Shown here: positions 47,758 through 60,894 of the stretch, piece by piece
Layout: every line of letters starts with the position of its first letter
Numbering within the stretch: position 1 is the first letter of the stretch
Source of the DNA: Microbacterium enclense
GTDB lineage: Bacteria; Actinomycetota; Actinomycetes; Actinomycetales; Microbacteriaceae
Length of the DNA: 64,000 bases
Direction of reading: 5' to 3'
NCBI RefSeq assembly: GCF_001456955.1
Contig: NZ_KQ758473.1
Span: 124,001 to 188,000, forward strand
Notes under the pieces: model-generated
Told to the model about the DNA's origin: nothing
Seen by the model: only the letters and a program-made list of their open reading frames with translations
Database searches by the model: none
Made by a program: the position numbers and the translations under genes

Positions 47758-48257
47758 GTCGTGAGGGCGCCCTGCTCGTGATGGTGGGAGTCGCCGTCGT
47801 GGTGCTCGCCCTGCTCGCGTGGGCGTGGGTGCGACGAACGCGGCGCGATGCGCGCTTCACCGCCCCGGTGGGGGAGCTGCCCGAGGACGCCGTCGAGACG
47901 GCCGCGTTCCCGGGGCTCTACGTCGCCACGACGCGTCACGACGAGCCGCTCGAGCGTCTCGCGATCAAGGGTCTCGGCTTCCGCTCCCGCGTCGACGTCA
48001 CCGTCACCACGGCCGGCGTCGCCCTCGACCTGCCGGGTCAGCCCCGCATCGCGCTCACCCCAGACCGTCTGGTGGATGCCGCTCAGGCCACCGTCGCCAT
48101 CGACCGTGTGGTCGAGGCCGGCGGCCTGACCCGCATCAGCTGGCGCATCGACGACGCCACGGTCGTCGACACCTACCTCCGTCCTCAGGATGCCTCGGCG
48201 AAAGCCCTCGCCGACGCCATCCGTCCCCTCATCACCACGACAGGAAGCGACGCATGA
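47754..48257 (+). CDS. PH-like domain membrane protein of the pyr operon
   Basis: 167 residues: one N-terminal membrane helix ([20 protein letters not shown]), then a beta-rich domain ([37 protein letters not shown]) that resembles a bacterial PH-like fold. A comparable membrane protein (the position of Rv1382) sits between pyrC and carA in mycobacteria, so the link with the pathway is conserved, but its function is unknown. GTG start overlaps pyrC; stop overlaps carA. Confidence 0.82.
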   Translation: MSREGALLVMVGVAVVVLALLAWAWVRRTRRDARFTAPVGELPEDAVETAAFPGLYVATTRHDEPLERLAIKGLGFRSRVDVTVTTAGVALDLPGQPRIALTPDRLVDAAQATVAIDRVVEAGGLTRISWRIDDATVVDTYLRPQDASAKALADAIRPLITTTGSDA

Positions 48258-49484
48258 CCGCCCTGATCCCTTCCGCGCGCCTGACGCGCGACCCGGCCGT
48301 CCTCGTGCTCGAAGACGGCACCCGCTACACCGGCCGCGCGTACGGCGCCCGCGGCGAGACCCTCGGCGAGGTCGTCTTCGCCACCGGCATGACCGGTTAC
48401 CAGGAGACGATCACCGACCCCTCGTACGCGGGCCAGATCGTGCTGCAGACCGCCCCGCACATCGGCAATACCGGCGTGAACGACGAAGACCCCGAATCCC
48501 GCCGCATCTGGGTCGCCGGCTACGTCGTGCGCGACCCCTCGCGCATGGTGTCGAACTGGCGTGCGAACCGCTCGCTCGACGACGCGCTCGTCGAAGACGG
48601 GATCGTCGGCATCTCCGGCATCGACACCCGCGCGGTGACGCGTCGCATCCGCTCCTCGGGCAGCATGCGCGGCGGCGTCTTCTCGGGCGAGGCGGCGGAG
48701 CTGGATGCCGACGAGCAGCTGCGCCGCGTGCGTGAAGCGCCGGGCATGGCGGGGCGCAATCTCTCCGCCGAGGTCTCGGTCACCGAGGTCGAGGTGACCC
48801 CCGCCACCGCCGAGCGCATCGGCAACCTCGCCGTGCTCGACCTGGGTGTGAAGAAGTCCACGATCGACAACCTCGCGGCCCGCGGCTTCGACGTGCACGT
48901 CTTCCCGCAGTCCGCCACGATCGACGAGATCCGCGCGATCGAGCCGGTCGCGGCGTTCTACTCCAACGGTCCCGGCGACCCCGCGGCATCCGACCAGCAC
49001 GTCGAACTGCTGCGCGCCGTCCTCGGCGACGGCCTGCCCTTCTTCGGCATCTGCTTCGGCAACCAGCTGCTGGGCCGCGCCCTCGGCTTCGGCACCTACA
49101 AGCTGCCGTTCGGTCACCGCGGCATCAACCAGCCGGTGCTCGACAAGACGACCGGCCGCGTCGAGATCACGTCGCAGAACCACGGCTTCGCCGTCGACGC
49201 GCCGCTCGACCAGGTCGTCGACAGCCCCAACGGCTTCGGCCGCGTCGAGGTGAGCCACATCGGCCTCAACGACAACGTCGTCGAGGGTCTTCGCGCCCTC
49301 GACATCCCCGCGTTCAGCGTGCAGTACCACCCCGAGGCCGCCTCGGGTCCGCACGACGCCAACTACCTGTTCGACCGCTTCCGCGAGATGGTCCTCGCCA
49401 CCCAGGCCCTTCGACAGGCCCAGGGACCGGCCACCGCGGCTCAGGGCCAGAACGACGCTCAGGACTCGACCCAGGAAGACAACA

Positions 49485-49492
<8 letters not shown>
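48254..49492 (+). CDS. carA: Carbamoyl-phosphate synthase small chain
   Basis: 412 residues, the glutaminase subunit. The class I amidotransferase nucleophile is in [14 protein letters not shown] and the His-Glu pair in [13 protein letters not shown]. The N-terminal half has [20 protein letters not shown]. It ends in a non-conserved tail (about residues 381-412) that begins LRQAQGP, which is the translation of a dispersed repeat. It overlaps carB by 8 bp. Confidence 0.97.
49405..49428 (+). repeat. Dispersed REP-like sequence fused in frame into the carA 3' end
   Basis: CCCTTCGACAGGCCCAGGGA belongs to the CCTTCGACAAGCTCAGGG-type interspersed sequence common in extragenic DNA of high-GC bacteria. 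Here it is read through and encodes LRQAQGP in the tail of CarA. Confidence 0.55.
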
Positions 49493-52768
<3,276 letters not shown>

Positions 52769-52772
<4 letters not shown>

Positions 52773-53629
52773 GCGACACGTTCGGTCAGCGGCTCTCCGC
52801 CGCCCTCGACGCCCACGGCGCCCTGTGCGTCGGCATCGACCCCCACGCCGCACTGCTGTCGGCGTGGGGGCTGGATGCCACGGCTGACGGCGCGCGCGAG
52901 TTCGGCCTGCGGGTGGTCGAGGCGGCAGCCGGCCGCGTCGGTGTGGTGAAGCCCCAGGTGGCGTTCTACGAGCGCTACGGCTCCCGCGGGTTCGCCGCCC
53001 TCGAAGACGTGATGGCCGCCGCCCGCGCGGCGGGCCTGCTCGTCATCGCCGACGCCAAACGCGGCGACATCGGCACGACGATGGACGGCTACGCCCATGC
53101 CTGGCTCGAGACCGGTTCGCCCCTCGAAGCGGATGCCGTGACCCTGGCGCCGTACATGGGCGCCGACTCGTTGCGTGAGACCCTCTCGTTCGCGGTGCGC
53201 CATGGCAAGGGCGCATTCGTGCTGACGGCGACGAGCAACCCCGAGGCGCGTGCGCTGCAGAGCGCCATCGTCGACGACGCCCTCGCGGTCGGCGATCACG
53301 AGTACGTCGCCGCCCGCGTCGCGCACGACGTCAACGAGGCGAACATCGGCGCGCCCGGCGCCTTCGGCTCGATCGGCGTCGTCGTCGGCGCCACCGTCGA
53401 CCGCGCAGCCTTCGGCCTGGGCGATGTGGCACTGGCGGGCATGCCGATCCTCGCGCCCGGCTTCGGGGCGCAGGGCGCCGAGCCCGCCGACCTGCATCGG
53501 CTCTTCGGCTACGTCGCCAAGGCGGTCGTGGCGAACGAGAGTCGCAGCATCCTCGCGGTCGGCCCCGACCGCCTGACCGCCCGCATCGAGCAGCGCGCCG
53601 CGCTCTACCGGGAGACCCTGAATGGTTGA
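52769..53629 (+). CDS. pyrF: Orotidine 5'-phosphate decarboxylase, type 2
   Basis: 286 residues, the longer PyrF type of actinobacteria. The active-site lysine is in [33 protein letters not shown] and [13 protein letters not shown] are the other signatures. GTG start overlaps carB; stop overlaps the next gene. pyrD and pyrE are not in this operon. Confidence 0.95.
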
Positions 53630-54527
53630 CACCCGCCGCCCGCCCGAGGTCGACCGCGCCGCAGCGTCCCGCCGCGCCGTGGAAGCCCGCCGCGAACGCG
53701 CGGCGCTCAAGCGCGATGTGTCGAGCCGCGTCATCTCGCCGCAAGAACTGCTGCGCCGCGGTCTCGCCGACCCGCTGTCGCCGGCGGGTGCGATGCGCGT
53801 CACCGAGTTCCTGACCGCCATCCCGGCGATCGGCGAGAGCAAGCGCGACCGCATCCTCGCCTCGCTCGGCATCTCGCCGGTCAAGCGTCTCGGCGGTCTC
53901 GGCACGCGTCAGCGCGACGCGCTGCGGGCGTTCCTCGACAGCCGCTGGCCCGAGCCGGGTCCGCGCGACGGACGCAGCCGCCTGATCGTGCTGGCCGGAC
54001 CCACGGCCGTCGGCAAGGGCACCGTGGCCGCCCACATCAAGCAGAACTACCCGCAGATCCACCTGTCGGTCTCGGCGACGACGCGCAAGCCCCGCCCCGG
54101 CGAGGTCGAGGGCCAGCACTACTACTTCGTCGACGACGCCGAGTTCGACCGCATGGTCGCCGCGGGGGAGCTGCTGGAGTGGGCCGTCGTGCACAACCAG
54201 AACCGCTACGGCACGCCGCGCGAGCCCATCGAGCGGGTGCTGGCTGCCGGCGGCACCGCTCTGCTCGAGATCGACCTGCAGGGTGCGCGCCAGGTGCGCG
54301 CCGCCGACCCGTCGGCCACGCTCGTGTTCCTCCTCCCGCCGAGCTGGGACGAACTCGTCCAGCGCCTCGTCGGACGAGGGACCGAGGATGCCGAGGAGCG
54401 CGCCAGGCGCCTTCGCACCGCCCGGGTCGAACTCGCGGCACAGAACGAGTTCGACTACCGCGTCGTGAACGAAGACGTGGCATCCGCCGCCGCCGACGTG
54501 GTGGCGCTGGCGGCCGCGCAGCGCTGA
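53622..54527 (+). CDS. gmk: Fusion of mIHF-type DNA-binding domain and guanylate kinase
   Basis: 301 residues. The first 105 or so match actinobacterial integration host factor (mIHF): RRAVEARRERAALKRDVSS and SLGISPVKRLGGLGTRQRDA, a helix-two-turn-helix nucleoid protein normally encoded as a separate gene before gmk. The rest is a complete guanylate kinase (P-loop VLAGPTAVGKGTVAAHI, GMP-binding SVSATTRKPRPGEVEGQHYY, lid with RYGTPREPIERVL). So one chain may combine DNA binding with GMP phosphorylation. It overlaps pyrF by 8 bp. Confidence 0.93.
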   Translation: MVDTRRPPEVDRAAASRRAVEARRERAALKRDVSSRVISPQELLRRGLADPLSPAGAMRVTEFLTAIPAIGESKRDRILASLGISPVKRLGGLGTRQRDALRAFLDSRWPEPGPRDGRSRLIVLAGPTAVGKGTVAAHIKQNYPQIHLSVSATTRKPRPGEVEGQHYYFVDDAEFDRMVAAGELLEWAVVHNQNRYGTPREPIERVLAAGGTALLEIDLQGARQVRAADPSATLVFLLPPSWDELVQRLVGRGTEDAEERARRLRTARVELAAQNEFDYRVVNEDVASAAADVVALAAAQR

Positions 54528-54536
54528 CCCCGGTTC

Positions 54537-54595
54537 GGGGCGGAACCCGCCGCTCGGGGCGCGAGTTCTTCGCCCCGAAGTGCGGATTCCGCCCC
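54537..54595. repeat. Nested double hairpin between gmk and rpoZ
   Basis: Outer arms GGGGCGGAA / TTCCGCCCC (54537-54545, 54587-54595) enclose a second perfect pair TCGGGGCG / CGCCCCGA (54554-54561, 54571-54578). It can act as a terminator for pyr-gmk before the rpoZ promoter. Confidence 0.7.
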
Positions 54596-54652
54596 AGAAC
54601 CCGAAGGCACGACCCACCCGACGCCCTCGGCACGCGCAAGGTCGGCGTCGGC

Positions 54653-54658
54653 TAGAAT
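54653..54658 (+). promoter_or_regulatory. -10 box TAGAAT for rpoZ
   Basis: TAGAAT lies 64 bp before the rpoZ ATG, after the double hairpin. Confidence 0.45.
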
Positions 54659-54722
54659 AAGAGGATGCTTCGGCGCTCCCGGCGCCGCATCCACCCCATC
54701 CCGCCGAACCAGGAGGTTCCCC

Positions 54723-54977
54723 ATGGCCGGACGTGACAAGGGCATCATCGACCCGCCCATCGACGCTCTGCTCGACAAGGTCGACTCGAAGTACCAGCTC
54801 GTCATCTACGCGTCCAAGCGCGCGCGCCAGATCAACGACTACTACTCCGACCTGCACGAGGGAAACCTCTTCGACAACGTCGGCCCCCTCGTCGACTCGA
54901 CCGTCGAAGACAAGCCCCTCACGATCGCGCTGCACGAGATCCACGAAGACAAGCTGCGTCTGCGCGCTGCGGAGTGA
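54723..54977 (+). CDS. rpoZ: RNA polymerase omega subunit
   Basis: 84 residues. Omega supports beta' folding and assembly. The signature is [20 protein letters not shown], with the actinobacterial start [19 protein letters not shown]. The ATG follows AGGAGG. The order gmk-rpoZ is conserved; the usual coaBC (dfp) gene between rpoZ and metK is missing. Confidence 0.97.
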   Translation: MAGRDKGIIDPPIDALLDKVDSKYQLVIYASKRARQINDYYSDLHEGNLFDNVGPLVDSTVEDKPLTIALHEIHEDKLRLRAAE

Positions 54978-55019
54978 TCCCCAGCCCCGCACTCTCGTGA
55001 TCTGTTCACAGATGTGACG

Positions 55020-55052
55020 ATGCCCCGGGCGGCTCATCGCCGTCCGGGGCAT
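55020..55052 (+). terminator. Terminator between rpoZ and metK
   Basis: ATGCCCCGG / CCGGGGCAT with an inner GGCG/CGCC pair. A smaller hairpin ATCTG-TTCA-CAGAT lies at 55000-55013. Confidence 0.75.
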
Positions 55053-55092
55053 ACTTGTGCCCATCCCCGCTCGCTCATTCTCCGGAGTCACC

Positions 55093-56286
55093 TTGACCGA
55101 CCTGCGCCTGTTCACGTCCGAGTCCGTCACCGAAGGACACCCCGACAAGATCTGCGACCAGATCTCCGACAGCATCCTCGATGCCATCCTCACCGACGAC
55201 CCCACCGGGCGCGTCGCCGTCGAGACGCTGGTCACGACCGGGCTCGTGCACGTGGCGGGCGAGGTGTCGACGAGCGCGTACGTCGAGATCCCCGCCATCG
55301 TCCGCGACGTGGTGAACCGCATCGGGTACACCTCGAGCGAGACCGGCTTCGACGGCGAGTCATGCGGCGTGTCGGTCTCGATCGGTGCGCAGTCCTCCGA
55401 CATCGCGGCGGGCGTGAACAAAGCGTTCGAGCAGCGCGAGCGCGGCTCCGTCGATCCCCGCGATCTGCAGGGGGCCGGCGACCAGGGCATCATGTTCGGC
55501 TTCGCCACCAACGAGACGCCGCAGCTCATGCCGATGGCCGCGTGGACCGCGCACCGCATCGCCGAGCGTCTGGCATCCGTCCGCAAGAGCGGCGCACTGC
55601 CCTTCCTCCGCCCCGACGGCAAGACGCAGGTCACGCTCGGCTACGACGGGCACACGCCGCGCAGCGTCGATTCGGTCGTGCTCTCGACGCAGCACCACCC
55701 CGACATCTCGCAGGAAGACCTGCGCGCGCAGGTGCAGGCCGAGGTCATCGACCCGGTGCTCGCCGAGACGGGCCTCGAGCTCCCCGACGTGAAGTACTAC
55801 ATCAACCCGGCCGGTCCGTTCGTCATCGGCGGCCCCAAGGGCGACGCGGGCCTGACGGGCCGCAAGATCATCATCGACACGTACGGCGGGGCCTCCCGCC
55901 ACGGCGGCGGCGCCTTCAGCGGCAAAGACCCGTCGAAGGTCGACCGCTCTGCGGCCTACGCCATGCGCTGGGTGGCGAAGAACGCCGTCGCGGCCGGTCT
56001 CGCCGACCGCCTCGAGGTGCAGGTGGCCTACGCGATCGGCAAGGCGAACCCCGTCGGCCTCTACGTCGAGTCGTTCGGCACCGCCCACGTGGCCGACGAC
56101 GTGATCGTCAGCGCCATCCGCGACGTGTTCGACCTGCGCCCCGCGGCCATCGTCGAGCAGCTCGACCTGCTGCGTCCGATCTACGCGCAGACCGCCACGT
56201 ACGGCCACTTCGGCCGCGAGCTGCCCGAGTTCACGTGGGAGCGCACCGACCGCGTCGACGAGCTGCGCGCCGCCGCCGGTCTCTGA
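55093..56286 (+). CDS. metK: S-adenosylmethionine synthase
   Basis: 397 residues. It makes SAM from methionine and ATP. Signatures: [20 protein letters not shown] (ATP/methionine), [16 protein letters not shown] and [19 protein letters not shown] (P-loop-like). The TTG at 55093 is preferred over a GTG at 55057 because CCGGAG lies upstream and a CATACT box at 55050-55055 would place the transcript start after the GTG. No SAM riboswitch is visible in the short leader. Confidence 0.95.
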   Translation: MTDLRLFTSESVTEGHPDKICDQISDSILDAILTDDPTGRVAVETLVTTGLVHVAGEVSTSAYVEIPAIVRDVVNRIGYTSSETGFDGESCGVSVSIGAQSSDIAAGVNKAFEQRERGSVDPRDLQGAGDQGIMFGFATNETPQLMPMAAWTAHRIAERLASVRKSGALPFLRPDGKTQVTLGYDGHTPRSVDSVVLSTQHHPDISQEDLRAQVQAEVIDPVLAETGLELPDVKYYINPAGPFVIGGPKGDAGLTGRKIIIDTYGGASRHGGGAFSGKDPSKVDRSAAYAMRWVAKNAVAAGLADRLEVQVAYAIGKANPVGLYVESFGTAHVADDVIVSAIRDVFDLRPAAIVEQLDLLRPIYAQTATYGHFGRELPEFTWERTDRVDELRAAAGL

Positions 56287-56407
56287 CCGTGCGGGCGGGC
56301 GTCGCAGGCTGCGGCCGCGGCCGCACCTCGGCGGAGCCGGGCCCGGCCGGTCTCGCGCCCGGGGCGGCCACCGCCGGGGGCGGCCTCGCCGTCGGAAGTG
56401 CGCGCTC

Positions 56408-58390
56408 GTGAGCGAACGCCGCGTCGCGCGGGTGCAGCTCGAGTCGCCCGTGCCACAGCTGGACCGGCTGTTCGACTACGCCGTTCCGCACCCCCTGGTG
56501 GCAGACGTCGCGCCGGGCGTGCGGGTGAAGGTGCCGCTGCGCTCGGCCGGGCGCATGATGGACGCCTTCGTCATCGAGGTCGTGGCCGACGACGGCACCG
56601 AGCGACCGCTGTCGTCGGTCGAGGCGGTGGTGTCGCCCATGCCGGTGCTGCCCGAGCGCCTGTACACGCTCGCGCGACGCGTGGCCGATCGCGCCGCCGG
56701 TTCGGTGAGCGACGTGCTGCGTCTGGCCGTTCCCAAGCGCATGGTCCGCGCCGAGAAGGCGTGGGCGGCCGCACCGCCGCCCGAGCGACCCGAGGTCGCG
56801 CCCGCCGCCCGCGAGCGCTCCGACGCGCTGCTGCAGCCCTACCCCGGGCTCGCCGACGCCATCGACGCCGGCGAGCGCCTCGCGGTCGACGCGCCCCCGC
56901 GCCCGCACGGCGAGCTGCCGCGCGGCGCATGGGCCGACCTGCTCGCCGCCGCCGCGGTGCGCACCCTCGCCCGGGGTCGGAGCGCCGTCCTCGTCGTCCC
57001 CGACTACCGCGATCAGGCGCAGCTGCTCGCTGCGCTCGGCGAGCTGGTGACCCCGGATGCCATCGTGCGCGACGACGCCGACCAGTCGGGGCCCGCGCGC
57101 TACGCGCAGTACCTCCGCACTCTCGCACCCGTGCCCTGCATCGTCGTGGGCCGCCGCTCCGGCGTGTACGCGCCGGCGCACGATACCGGACTCGTGGCGA
57201 TCTGGGACGACGGCGACTCCCTGCTGTCGGAGCCCCTCGCGCCCGGTGTGCACGCGCGCGACGCTGCCCTCGTCCGCCAAGAAGGGGAGGGGTCGGCCCT
57301 CGTCTTCGTCGGACACACGCGCACGACCGACGTACAGCGGTTGGTCGAGGTCGGCTACGTGCGCGAGATCGCGCCGGCCCGCCGCTCCAGCCCCCGAGTG
57401 GTCCTCAGCGCGACCCGCGAGGGCGAGCAGCGGCAGTCGCGGGTTCCGTCCTCGGCGTTCGCCGCCGCGCGCGAGGCGCTGCAGCACGGTCCCGTGCTGG
57501 TGCAGGTCGCCCGCCCCGGCTACGCGCCGTCGCTCGTGTGCGCCGACTGCCGTCGTCCCGCCCGGTGCCCGCACTGCGCGGGGCCGCTGCGCGCCGCCCG
57601 GCCCGGTGCGACGCCGGTCTGCGCCTGGTGCGGCCGGAGCGCCCACGCGTGGACGTGCGGGCACTGCGGCTCCGCGAAGCTGCGCATGGCGTCGTCGGGC
57701 AGCGAGCGCACCGCCGACGAGCTCGGCCGCGCCTTCCCGAACACGCGGGTCATCGTCGCCGACGGCGCGCACCCCGTCGCCGAGGTCGACCCCCTTCCCG
57801 CCCTCGTCATCGCCACGCGCGGCGCCGAGCCGATCGCCCGCGGCGGGTATCGCGCCGTCATCCTGCTCGACGGCGACCGGATGCTGCAGAGCGAGGCCCT
57901 GCGCATCGGCGAGAGCTGCCTGCGCTGGTGGTCCAACGCCGCCGCCCTGGCCGCCCCCGGCGCTCCCGTGCACCTGGTCGGCGTCGCCGGCCCCGTGGCC
58001 CGCGCTCTCGCGACGTGGACGCAGCCCGCGTACGCGCGCGCGGAGCTCGCCGACCGGGCTCCGTTGCGCATGCCCCCGGCGGTGCGCGTGGCTAGCGTCG
58101 ACGGCCACACCCGCAGCGTGGACACGCTGTTGGCATCCCTCCGCGAGACGGTCCCCGATCTCGACGCCCTCGCCATCCTCGGCCCGGTCGACACCTCCGA
58201 GACGCCTGATGTCGCGACCTCCCGCGCCCTGGTGCGCTTCGACTACGCCCACGGTCGGGCCGTCGCCGAGGCGCTGCGGGCGGGCGTCATCGCCGACGCC
58301 CTGCGCGCCCGCAAATCGCGCAAGGACCGCGGTCCGAAGCCGCGCAGTACGCTCAGAGTTCGTCTCGACATCCCCGAGCCCGATCTGTGA
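56408..58390 (+). CDS. priA: PriA-like primosomal protein, without a Walker A motif
   Basis: 660 residues. The N-terminal 3'-DNA-binding domain (VQLESPVPQLDRLFDYAVP) and the zinc region (CADCRRPARCPHC, CAWCGRSAHAWTCGHC) match PriA. At the helicase Walker A position the sequence reads LARGRSAVLVVPDYRDQAQL, with no GxGKT, so ATP-driven unwinding is unlikely. Actinobacterial PriA proteins commonly show this degeneration and are annotated as probable primosomal protein N'. It may load the replisome without unwinding. GTG start 121 bp after metK. Confidence 0.92.
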   Translation: MSERRVARVQLESPVPQLDRLFDYAVPHPLVADVAPGVRVKVPLRSAGRMMDAFVIEVVADDGTERPLSSVEAVVSPMPVLPERLYTLARRVADRAAGSVSDVLRLAVPKRMVRAEKAWAAAPPPERPEVAPAARERSDALLQPYPGLADAIDAGERLAVDAPPRPHGELPRGAWADLLAAAAVRTLARGRSAVLVVPDYRDQAQLLAALGELVTPDAIVRDDADQSGPARYAQYLRTLAPVPCIVVGRRSGVYAPAHDTGLVAIWDDGDSLLSEPLAPGVHARDAALVRQEGEGSALVFVGHTRTTDVQRLVEVGYVREIAPARRSSPRVVLSATREGEQRQSRVPSSAFAAAREALQHGPVLVQVARPGYAPSLVCADCRRPARCPHCAGPLRAARPGATPVCAWCGRSAHAWTCGHCGSAKLRMASSGSERTADELGRAFPNTRVIVADGAHPVAEVDPLPALVIATRGAEPIARGGYRAVILLDGDRMLQSEALRIGESCLRWWSNAAALAAPGAPVHLVGVAGPVARALATWTQPAYARAELADRAPLRMPPAVRVASVDGHTRSVDTLLASLRETVPDLDALAILGPVDTSETPDVATSRALVRFDYAHGRAVAEALRAGVIADALRARKSRKDRGPKPRSTLRVRLDIPEPDL

Positions 58391-58460
58391 GCGTCGCCCC
58401 ACCGAGCCGACGCAGACCGCGTGCGGCGACAGCCCCGCCCCGACCCGCCTGAGGAGAACC

Positions 58461-59378
58461 ATGCGCCTCGTCTTCGCCGGCACCCCCGCCGTCGCCGTCC
58501 CCTCCCTCCGCGTGCTGGCGGCCGGTCCGCACGAGGTCGTCGCCGTCGTCACGCGCGGCGACGCACCGCTCGGACGCAAGCGCGTGCTCACCCCGTCTCC
58601 GGTCGCGCAGGCGGCGGAGGAGCTCGGCATCCCGATCATCAAGGCCGACCGCCTCGATGCCGACGCGACCGCCCGGATCGCCGCGCTCGCACCCGAACTC
58701 GGCGTGATCGTCGCCTACGGCGGACTCGTGCGCGAGCCGCTGCTGTCGACGCCCGCGCACGGCTGGATCAACCTGCACTTCTCGCTCCTGCCGCGCTGGC
58801 GTGGCGCCGCGCCCGTGCAGCGCGCCCTCATCGCGGGAGACACCGTGACCGGCGCGAGCGTGTTCCAGCTCGTGGCTGCTCTCGACGCGGGCGACGTGTT
58901 CGCCGAGGAGCGCTACGAGGTGCCCTCCGGTGCGACCTCCGCCGACGTGCTCGACGATCTCGCCGAGATCGGCGCGCCGCTGCTGGCCCGTGTGGTCGAC
59001 GGCATCGCCGACGGCACGGCGGTCGCCACCGCACAGCGGGGCGAACCCACGCTCGCCCCGAAACTCGCGCTCGAGGACGGCGCCCTCGACTTCGCACAGG
59101 ATGCCGAGAGCCTTCTGCACCGCATCGCCGGTGTCACTCCCGAGCCGGGCGCCCACACCACCCTCGACGGCTCCCGTTTCAAGGTGCTGCGGGCCGCCCC
59201 CTCCGAGGCGCCGGCCCTCCCGCCCGGACGGGTCGCGGCATCCGGCAAGACCGTGATCGTCGGAACCGGCTCCACGCCGATCCGGCTCGAGACGGTCCAA
59301 CCCGCGGGCAAGGGCGCCATGGCTGCCGGAGACTGGTTCCGCGGCCTCCGCTCCGACGAGCCGGTGCTCGGCGCATGA
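58461..59378 (+). CDS. fmt: Methionyl-tRNA formyltransferase
   Basis: 305 residues, formylates initiator Met-tRNA. It starts MRLVFAGTPAVAVPSL and carries the catalytic WINLHFSLLPRWRGAAPVQR (His of HFSLLP) and GVTPEPGAHTTLDG in the C-terminal tRNA-binding domain. The ATG follows GAGGAGA. It overlaps rsmB by 4 bp. Confidence 0.97.
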   Translation: MRLVFAGTPAVAVPSLRVLAAGPHEVVAVVTRGDAPLGRKRVLTPSPVAQAAEELGIPIIKADRLDADATARIAALAPELGVIVAYGGLVREPLLSTPAHGWINLHFSLLPRWRGAAPVQRALIAGDTVTGASVFQLVAALDAGDVFAEERYEVPSGATSADVLDDLAEIGAPLLARVVDGIADGTAVATAQRGEPTLAPKLALEDGALDFAQDAESLLHRIAGVTPEPGAHTTLDGSRFKVLRAAPSEAPALPPGRVAASGKTVIVGTGSTPIRLETVQPAGKGAMAAGDWFRGLRSDEPVLGA

Positions 59379-60745
59379 GTGTGCAGGGAGCGCGCGCCGT
59401 CGCCTACGAGGTCCTGCGCGCGGTGTCGGGCGATGAGGCGTACGCCAATCTGCTGCTGCCGCACGCCATCGTGCGGGCGAGACTGGATGCCAAGGACGCC
59501 GGTCTCGCGACGGAACTGACCTACGGCACACTGCGTCGGCGGGGGACGTACGACGCCATCATCGCCGCCGCGGCCGATCGCACCGTCGACCGCATCGACC
59601 CGAACGTGCTCGACGCGCTGCGCCTCGGCGTTCACCAGCTGCTGTCGACGCGGGTCGCGTCGCACGCGGCCGTCAACGAGTCGGTCGAGTTGGCGCGCCG
59701 CCACGGCGGGGGAAGGGGTGCGGCGGGCTTCGTCAACGCCGTCCTGCGCCGGGTCTCGCGCGACACGCCCGGTCAGTGGATGCAGCGCATCGCCGCCGGG
59801 GCGCGCAGCGACGACGAGCGCATCGGCCTCATATCGGCCCATCCCGTGTGGATCGTGCGCGCGCTCCGACGCGCGCTGAACGCGGAGGGCCGCGTCGACG
59901 AGCTCGAGGCGCTGCTCGAGGCCGACAACGCCGCGCCCCGCGTGGCGATGGTCGCCTTGCCGGGGCTGGCCGATGTTCCCGACGACGCCGCCGGGGCCCG
60001 CTTCGCCCCGACGGCCTTCACGACCCGCGGGGGAGACCCGGAGGGGCTCATCCGCGCCTCCGATGGCCGGATCCGCGTGCAGGACGAGGGTTCGCAGCTC
60101 GCCGCACTCGCCCTCAGCCGCGCGCTTCCCGTGCAATCGGGCGAGAGGTGGCTCGACCTGTGCGCCGGCCCCGGCGGCAAGACGGCCCTGCTCGCCGCCG
60201 AGGCCCTCGCCGCCCGCGCGACGCTGGATGCCAATGAGATCGCGCCGGCGCGTGCGGGACTCGTACGCCAGGCCGTGGCATCCGTGCCCCTCCCCGTCGA
60301 GGTCAGTGAGGAGGACGGCCGCGATCGCGCGGCGCGGACGCCGGGGGAGTACGACCGCATCCTGGTGGACGCCCCGTGCACGGGCATCGGCGCACTTCGT
60401 CGGCGGCCCGAGGCGCGGTGGCGCAAGACGCCGGCCGACGTGCCCGACCTGACGGCGCTGCAGCAGGAGCTGGTGCTCGCGGCGTTCGAGGCGCTCAAGC
60501 CGGGCGGGGTCGTGGCGTACGTCACGTGCTCGCCGCACCTCGCCGAGACCTCCGGGGTCTTGGCGGAGGTCAAGCGCGAGCTCGGCGACGCCGTGGAGGA
60601 GCTCGACGCCCGCGCGGTCGTGCGCGCGGTCGCGCAGAACGAGATCGATCTGCCCGACCAGGCCGACGGATCGCTGCGCGCCCAGCTGTGGCCCCACCGT
60701 CACGGCACCGACGCGATGTCGATCGCGCTGCTGCGCAAGCGCTGA
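59375..60745 (+). CDS. rsmB: 16S rRNA (cytosine-5-)-methyltransferase RsmB
   Basis: 456 residues. The N-terminal NusB-like RNA-binding domain is followed by a SAM methyltransferase domain: LDLCAGPGGKTALLA (SAM site), DAPCTGIGALRRRPEARWRK, with the catalytic cysteines in DAPCTG and TCSPHLAET. Target is C967 of 16S rRNA in E. coli. The ATG overlaps fmt, so the pair is coupled. Confidence 0.96.
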   Translation: MSVQGARAVAYEVLRAVSGDEAYANLLLPHAIVRARLDAKDAGLATELTYGTLRRRGTYDAIIAAAADRTVDRIDPNVLDALRLGVHQLLSTRVASHAAVNESVELARRHGGGRGAAGFVNAVLRRVSRDTPGQWMQRIAAGARSDDERIGLISAHPVWIVRALRRALNAEGRVDELEALLEADNAAPRVAMVALPGLADVPDDAAGARFAPTAFTTRGGDPEGLIRASDGRIRVQDEGSQLAALALSRALPVQSGERWLDLCAGPGGKTALLAAEALAARATLDANEIAPARAGLVRQAVASVPLPVEVSEEDGRDRAARTPGEYDRILVDAPCTGIGALRRRPEARWRKTPADVPDLTALQQELVLAAFEALKPGGVVAYVTCSPHLAETSGVLAEVKRELGDAVEELDARAVVRAVAQNEIDLPDQADGSLRAQLWPHRHGTDAMSIALLRKR

Positions 60746-60882
60746 CCCGCGATCGCGCCCCTCTCCGTCCCGTGCTCGCGACACGTGGCGTAGCGACGGA
60801 CGAGGGACGAGGTGTGGTGCACACGCGGCGCGCGACGGCGGGCAGCCGACGGCCCGAGCGGGGGAGGACCCTCGCTCGCGCC

Positions 60883-60888
60883 CATAAT
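60883..60888 (+). promoter_or_regulatory. -10 box CATAAT for leaderless rpe
   Basis: CATAAT ends 6 nt before the rpe GTG. Confidence 0.5.
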
Positions 60889-60894
60889 GGTCGG

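Noticed and set aside
55053..55092. SAM riboswitch before metK
   Set aside because: The predicted leader is about 30 nt and contains no riboswitch-like multi-helix structure; the stronger hairpin upstream is better explained as the rpoZ terminator.
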